In this document: positions 9,855 to 13,426 of the stretch, one piece after another
How positions within the stretch are numbered: position 1 is the stretch's first letter
How the letters are laid out: the number at the start of each line of letters is the position of its first letter
Source of the DNA: JBCBKP01 sp038746265
GTDB lineage: Bacteria > Planctomycetota > Phycisphaerae > Phycisphaerales > UBA1924
Direction of reading: 5' to 3'
Assembly (NCBI GenBank): GCA_038746265.1
Contig: JBCDKU010000076.1
Coordinates: 1 to 13,426 of the forward strand
Length of the DNA stretch: 13,426 nt
Program-made: the position numbers and the translations under genes
Notes under the pieces: generated by a model
Told to the model about the DNA's origin: nothing
Databases searched by the model: none
The model's input: only the letters and a program-made list of their open reading frames with translations

Positions 9855-10673
9855 CTAGTTCTGGCGGTCTGGCATCGCCCCCGCCTTGCCCTTGGGCCGG
9901 CCGAGGGTGCCGACGCGCATCTGGAGCAGGTCCACGCAGAACGCGAACGCCATCGCGAAGTAGATGTAGCCGCGGTTGAGGTGCTCGCCGAGGCCCTCGG
10001 CGACGAGCAGGACGCCGATCAGGATGAGGAAGCTCAGGGCGAGGATCTTCATTTCGGGGTGGCGGTCCACGAAGCGGCTCACCGGGCCCGCGAAGGCCAT
10101 CATCACGCCGACGGCGATGAGCACGGCCACGATCATCACGGGGATCTGGTCGGTCATGCCGGCGGCCGTGATGACCGAGTCCAGACTAAAGATGAGATCG
10201 AGCAGCAGGATCTGCCCGATCGCGGCTCCGAAACTGGCGACCTTTCTTGCGCCGCTCTCGCTCGCGTGGTGGCCCGAGACCTGATGCCGGATCTCCCAGA
10301 CGCTCTTGGCGATCAGGAACATCCCGCCGCCGAGCAGGATGAGGCTCTTGCCGGACAGGTCGTAGCCGGCGATGCTGAACAAGGGCTCGGTGAGCCGGAG
10401 GACCCACGCGATCGCGAGCAGCAGCAGCACCCGCATGCCGGCGGCGAGGGCGAGGCCCGTCGTGCGTGCCTTGGCTTGCTGCTCCTTCGGCAGCTTGCCG
10501 GCAACGATCGCGATGAAGACGACGTTGTCGATGCCGAGCACGATCTCGAGCGAGGCGAGCGTGACGAGGGCGATGAGCGAGGTGATCGACCAGAGCTGCG
10601 TCGGCTCTTCGGAGCCCGTCGCGGCGGCGGCTTCTTCAGCGAGGGTGAGGAGGGGGAGGATGGTGTCAAGCAT
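9855..10673 (-). CDS. TerC-family integral membrane protein (probable metal-ion exporter)
   Basis: 272 residues with about seven hydrophobic segments. The two family signatures are present: EIVLGIDNVVFIAIVAGKLP (43-62), with the acidic Glu43/Asp49/Asn50 group in a membrane helix, and LLLDLIFSLDSVITAAGM (156-173), with Asp159/Asp165. A loop rich in His and charged residues (about 127-144) follows the middle helices. TerC proteins are linked to tellurite resistance and, in Bacillus members, to manganese export that loads secreted enzymes; the substrate here is unknown. Length fits the short TerC/YkoY class without CBS domains. It starts 9 bases after an unknown membrane protein gene, so they are probably one operon. 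There is no Shine-Dalgarno: six C residues separate ATG 10673 from TAACCT. No yybP-ykoY-type riboswitch is apparent upstream. Start and family are well supported. Confidence 0.93.
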   Translation of the reverse strand: MLDTILPLLTLAEEAAAATGSEEPTQLWSITSLIALVTLASLEIVLGIDNVVFIAIVAGKLPKEQQAKARTTGLALAAGMRVLLLLAIAWVLRLTEPLFSIAGYDLSGKSLILLGGGMFLIAKSVWEIRHQVSGHHASESGARKVASFGAAIGQILLLDLIFSLDSVITAAGMTDQIPVMIVAVLIAVGVMMAFAGPVSRFVDRHPEMKILALSFLILIGVLLVAEGLGEHLNRGYIYFAMAFAFCVDLLQMRVGTLGRPKGKAGAMPDRQN

Positions 10674-10679
10674 GGGGGG

Positions 10680-10685
10680 AGGTTA
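10680..10685 (-). promoter_or_regulatory. TAACCT element before the TerC-family gene
   Basis: TAACCT on the minus strand lies 6 bases before ATG 10673 and contains the TAA stop of the upstream gene. It fits a leaderless -10, but could be only the stop codon context. No -35 was found. Confidence 0.25.
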
Positions 10686-11231
10686 CTGGGTTGGGTTGGT
10701 GTCTATCGACGAGAGCTCGTTGATTCGGTGGGCGACGGTATCGCGCATGCGATACAGCTCGGCGATTCCTCGGCTTGCAAGTGCGCCGCTCGCGAACACG
10801 ATGACAGCCGTGATGCCGCAGAGCGCTGCAAAGACAAATGCTGAGACGAGGAGCGAGGTTGTAGGGGCCGCGTCTGGCGACAATTCGTTCGTTGCGACGC
10901 CGGCTGCAAGTGACGCAAGGATCGCGAAGGCACTCATTCCAGCTCGCTGAACAACTGAGATCTCGATCGACACCGCGGTTCGTCTAGCTCTTGCTCGTAA
11001 GCCCACCGCCAGCACCGCCCCCATAAATGCGAATGGGTAGATCAGAATCTCGTTGTTCGATTCGATAACGCGCCATCCTGATCGAGGAGATGCGTGGACG
11101 ACCTCATCAACGGCCGCTCGGACCGTATGAAGATCGACTTCGTTAACGCATTTATGCCAGTCCGGACCCAACACGAACAAACGAAGCGCGTCGATGGGGT
11201 CCGCTTCGGCTGTTTTGGGTGGTCGCGTCAC
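10683..11231 (-). CDS. Unknown membrane protein with two predicted transmembrane helices
   Basis: 182 residues, not recognised. The N-terminal 95 residues look soluble and mixed alpha/beta, with SGWRVIESNNEILIYPF (51-67) and RTAVSIEISVVQR (84-96) resembling beta strands. Two hydrophobic helices follow at about 98-113 and 124-146, and a C-terminal charged helix (153-173) reads ASRGIAELYRMRDTVAHRI. The order suggests a cytoplasmic head on a helical hairpin. Start is GTG 11231; no Shine-Dalgarno is seen, but TACGAT lies 5 bases upstream. It is followed after 9 bases by the TerC-family gene and is divergent from recQ. Its G+C content looks lower than that of the TerC and recQ genes, as in other unknown genes here. 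A partnership with TerC is suggested only by position. Confidence 0.7.
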   Translation of the reverse strand: MTRPPKTAEADPIDALRLFVLGPDWHKCVNEVDLHTVRAAVDEVVHASPRSGWRVIESNNEILIYPFAFMGAVLAVGLRARARRTAVSIEISVVQRAGMSAFAILASLAAGVATNELSPDAAPTTSLLVSAFVFAALCGITAVIVFASGALASRGIAELYRMRDTVAHRINELSSIDTNPTQ

Positions 11232-11236
11232 GCCGC

Positions 11237-11242
11237 ATCGTA
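11237..11242 (-). promoter_or_regulatory. TACGAT element before the two-helix membrane protein gene
   Basis: TACGAT on the minus strand lies 5 bases before GTG 11231. A TACGCT on the plus strand (11257-11262) faces the other way for recQ, so the two divergent genes would share this 38-base region. Confidence 0.28.
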
Positions 11243-11256
11243 GAAGCCGGCCCGGC

Positions 11257-11262
11257 TACGCT
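11257..11262 (+). promoter_or_regulatory. TACGCT element (possible -10) of recQ
   Basis: TACGCT lies 7 bases before GTG 11270 and there is no Shine-Dalgarno. It supports 11270 over the alternative GTG 11219 as the recQ start. The same hexamer precedes the ketoacyl synthase gene. Confidence 0.32.
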
Positions 11263-11269
11263 GGCTGTC

Positions 11270-13150
11270 GTGGGAAGTGAACCGCTCGAATCCGTCATCC
11301 GCGAAGTCTGGGGCTTCGACACGCTACGGCCCATGCAGGCCGCGGCGATCGGGGCGACGCTCGATGGGCGGGACAGCCTCGTGGTGCTGCCGACGGGCGG
11401 GGGCAAGAGCCTGTGTTATCAGGCGCCGCCGCTGGTGACGGGGTCGTGCACGCTCGTCGTGAGCCCGCTGATCGCGCTGATGGAAGATCAGGTGCGGTCG
11501 CTGACGGCGGCGGGCGTCGAGGCGGCGGCGCTGCACGGGCAGACGGCGGACAAGGACGCCGACCGGGCGTGGTCGATGCTCGGGTCTGGCGAGCTGCGGC
11601 TGCTCTACACCAGCCCGGAGCGGGCGCTGACGTGGTCGTTCCGGCAGGCGCTGCGGCGGGAGGCCGAGGCGGGGCGGATCCGCGCGGTCGCGATCGACGA
11701 GGCGCACTGCATCAGCCACTGGGGCCACGACTTCCGGCCCGAGTACCGGCGGCTCACGGAGCTGCGCGCCGATGTGGGCTCGATCCCATGGCAGGCGCTC
11801 ACGGCGACCGCGACGCCCCAGGTCCGGTCGGATATCGCCGACCAGCTCGGGCTCTCGGACGCGGACGTGATGGTGGGGGACTTCCGGCGTCCGAACCTCA
11901 CCTACCGCGTGGTCCGCAAGCACAAGCCGATCGAGCAGATCGCGGCGGCCTGCCAGCGGCACGTGGGCGAGGGCGCAATCGTCTACTGCATCTCGCGCGC
12001 CGAGACCGAGCGAACAGCAGAAGCCCTCGACAAGCGCGGCATCAAGGCGAAGGCATACCACGCGGGCCTGCAGGCGCGCACGCGGGCGCGGGTGCAGGAG
12101 GCGTTCCTCTCCGAAGAGCTCGACGTGGTGTGCGCCACGGTCGCGTTCGGCATGGGCATCGACCGGCCCAACGTGCGGCTCGTCGCGCACGCGGCGATGC
12201 CGAAATCGATCGAGGCGTACCAGCAGGAGTCGGGCCGCGCGGGGCGTGACGGCTTGCCCGCGGAGTGCCTGCTGCTGTATTCCGCGGCGGACGCGGGTCG
12301 GTGGCGGCGGCTGCTCGATGAATCGGCGATGAACGGCGATGCGATGGTCCTGCGGGCGCAGCTCGACCAGCTCAAGCGCATGCAGCGGCTCGCGACGAAC
12401 CTGCAATGCCGACACGCGCAGCTCTTGGAGCACTTCGGGCAGGACGCGTCGGAGTTGGGCCCTTGCGGGGCGTGCGACGTGTGCCTGGGCGAGACGCGCG
12501 AGGTGCCGGGCTCGCAGACGATCGCGCGGAAGGTCATGTCCGCGGTCGCGCGGCTCGACCAGGGCTACGGCGCGAAGCATGTGGGCGAGGTCCTGCGCGG
12601 CAGGCGGACCGAGCGGGTGCTGCAGAAGGGTCACGACGAGCTGTCTGTCTTCGGCCTCCTGCGCGATCACTCGACTGCCGAGGTCTCGAGCTTCATCGAT
12701 CAGCTGCTCGAACAGAGCGCGCTCGAGGTGATGTCGGACGACTTGCCCGTGCTTCAGTTCGGTGACGCCGGCCGCGAGGTCCTGCGGGGCGAGCGGGACA
12801 TCCGGTTCAGCGCCGTCGCGGCCTCGGCGGAGCGGAAGCCCTCGAAGTCGGGCGACCAGGACCTGGCGCCGCTGGGCGACGAGGGCCGGCGACTGTTCGA
12901 GACGCTCAAGTCGCTGCGGACCTCGATCGCCCGCGAGAACGAGGTACCGGCGTACGTCGTGTTCTCCGATCGCACGCTCCGCGACATGGCCCGCCAGCGG
13001 CCCGCGACCTCGACCGACCTGCTCCGCTGCCACGGCGTGGGTAAGGCCAAGCTCGAGCGGTTCGGGGAGCAGTTCCTGGAGGCGATCGCGGGGTTCGAGG
13101 AGGACGTCGCCGCTGATTCCGTCTCGGGGTCGCCCGCCGAATCCGGGTGA
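11270..13150 (+). CDS. recQ: ATP-dependent DNA helicase RecQ
   Basis: 3'-5' superfamily 2 helicase for recombination and stalled-fork repair; 626 residues from GTG 11270. Motifs, numbered from that start: Walker A LPTGGGKS (40-47), SPLIALMEDQ (65-74), YTSPERAL (113-120), DEAH with the aromatic-rich loop in AIDEAHCISHWGHDFRPEY (141-159), ALTATATP (176-183), VAFGMGIDRP (291-300) and the motif VI region YQQESGRAGRDG (317-328). Zinc ligands are Cys380, Cys399, Cys402 and Cys405. A winged-helix RQC region (about 413-508) and an HRDC domain (about 538-608, containing YVVFSDRTLRDMA) complete the full RecQ layout. GTG 11219 would add 17 residues and overlap the divergent gene by 13 bases, so 11270 is preferred: family N-termini begin close to LESVIREVWGFD. 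It is followed by a strong inverted repeat. Confidence 0.97.
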   Translation: MGSEPLESVIREVWGFDTLRPMQAAAIGATLDGRDSLVVLPTGGGKSLCYQAPPLVTGSCTLVVSPLIALMEDQVRSLTAAGVEAAALHGQTADKDADRAWSMLGSGELRLLYTSPERALTWSFRQALRREAEAGRIRAVAIDEAHCISHWGHDFRPEYRRLTELRADVGSIPWQALTATATPQVRSDIADQLGLSDADVMVGDFRRPNLTYRVVRKHKPIEQIAAACQRHVGEGAIVYCISRAETERTAEALDKRGIKAKAYHAGLQARTRARVQEAFLSEELDVVCATVAFGMGIDRPNVRLVAHAAMPKSIEAYQQESGRAGRDGLPAECLLLYSAADAGRWRRLLDESAMNGDAMVLRAQLDQLKRMQRLATNLQCRHAQLLEHFGQDASELGPCGACDVCLGETREVPGSQTIARKVMSAVARLDQGYGAKHVGEVLRGRRTERVLQKGHDELSVFGLLRDHSTAEVSSFIDQLLEQSALEVMSDDLPVLQFGDAGREVLRGERDIRFSAVAASAERKPSKSGDQDLAPLGDEGRRLFETLKSLRTSIARENEVPAYVVFSDRTLRDMARQRPATSTDLLRCHGVGKAKLERFGEQFLEAIAGFEEDVAADSVSGSPAESG

Positions 13151-13163
13151 GGCGGGCCGCGAG

Positions 13164-13189
13164 ATTTCTGCGCGGTTCCGCGCAGAAAT
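13164..13189 (+). terminator. Perfect 12-bp inverted repeat after recQ (terminator-like hairpin)
   Basis: ATTTCTGCGCGG (13164-13175), a TT spacer and its exact reverse complement CCGCGCAGAAAT (13178-13189). In RNA about 10-11 pairs would form around a small loop. It begins 14 bases after the recQ stop, the right place for a terminator, but no U-run follows on either strand. It could also be a protein-binding site or a transcript-stabilising hairpin. Confidence 0.55.
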
Positions 13190-13337
13190 GGGCGTGTGCG
13201 CATACCCGAAAACTCAGTGTCTGCGCGGCCCGCGGTCGAAACGGGGTGTGCCGGTTGGCGGCGTCCGCGGTGGAGCAGCGGGCCAGCCGGCGGCGCCCGG
13301 CCCGTGGACGGGCGGCGTCGAAGAACGACTACCCGTG

Positions 13338-13344
13338 AAGGAGG
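13338..13344 (+). promoter_or_regulatory. Strong Shine-Dalgarno of the bactofilin gene
   Basis: AAGGAGG lies 8 bases before ATG 13353. It decides the start over the in-frame GTG at 13335. The preceding gap 13190-13337 holds a short GCCCG-TGGA-CGGGC hairpin (13300-13313) and no clear promoter. Confidence 0.75.
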
Positions 13345-13352
13345 CCCGGGCG

Positions 13353-13426
13353 ATGGCAGCGAGAACGAACACCACGGATCCCAGCGAGCTGACGGTCATC
13401 GGTCGCGAGACCAAGATCAAGGGCGA
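13353..13426 (+). CDS. Bactofilin (polymer-forming cytoskeletal protein), first 24 codons only
   Basis: The visible N-terminus is a short polar tail (MAARTNTTDPSE) followed by LTVIGRETKIKG and the first two bases of a codon that would be Glu or Asp, at the right edge. The phrase VIGxxxxIKGE opens the right-handed beta-helix of bactofilins (DUF583), which assemble into filaments without nucleotide and organise envelope growth, stalks or polar complexes. Only 74 bases are seen, so the beta-helix repeats cannot be checked. The AAGGAGG ribosome binding site supports the start. It lies 202 bases after recQ and is probably independent of it. Identification rests on one short motif. Confidence 0.65.
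   Translation, partial: MAARTNTTDPSELTVIGRETKIKG

Noticed and set aside
10674..11270. yybP-ykoY manganese riboswitch upstream of the TerC-family gene
   Set aside because: Only 9 bases separate TerC from the upstream gene, and the region before GTG 11231 is too short and holds no recognisable riboswitch core.
11324..13033. A 569-residue open frame on the minus strand
   Set aside because: Antisense of recQ; rich in Arg, Leu and Pro, with no recognisable domain, while the plus strand carries every RecQ motif.

Overview
The window is high in G+C (a hand count gives about 70% in acnA) and looks like the chromosome of a planctomycete, most likely of the Phycisphaerae. This is an inference from gene content: a prepilin-like protein with a C-terminal DGHV tail, a bactofilin, LptE- and BamD-like outer-membrane biogenesis genes, FtsH with a long Asn/Gly-rich N-terminal tail, AcnA, TerC and RecQ. 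No rRNA, tRNA, CRISPR array or insertion sequence was seen.

Layout, left to right. (1) 1-1342, minus: ftsH, cut by the left edge. (2) 1567-3125, minus: a BamD-like TPR protein followed by an LptE-type lipoprotein with a 4-base GTGA overlap, an envelope-biogenesis pair. (3) 3181-4509, plus: a divergent FabF-like ketoacyl synthase with a complete Cys-His-His-Lys active site, whose start lies 55 bases from the bamD-like start. (4) 4498-5258, minus: a low-GC two-gene module of a 191-aa protein with ADP-ribosyltransferase-like motifs and a 70-aa basic partner, overlapping by 28 bases. It is wedged between the fabF-like gene and acnA and is the best candidate for an undescribed toxin-antitoxin-like system. 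(5) 5271-8048, minus: aconitase A. (6) 8130-9691, minus: a tight three-gene set of a small secreted Cys-rich protein, a membrane-anchored HEAT-like protein and a prepilin-like protein, of unknown function. (7) 9855-11231, minus: an unknown two-helix membrane protein followed by a TerC-family transporter. (8) 11270-13150, plus: RecQ helicase, with a perfect inverted repeat just after its stop. (9) 13353 onward, plus: the first 24 codons of a bactofilin, behind a strong Shine-Dalgarno.

A pattern across the window: seven genes without a visible Shine-Dalgarno carry a TANNNT element 5-8 bases before the start codon, the arrangement expected of leaderless transcripts. acnA, the Cys-rich gene, the lptE-type gene and the bactofilin have a Shine-Dalgarno-like sequence and lack that element. 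No gene-free stretch exceeds 300 bases; the largest gaps are 1343-1566, 13151-13352 and 9692-9854.
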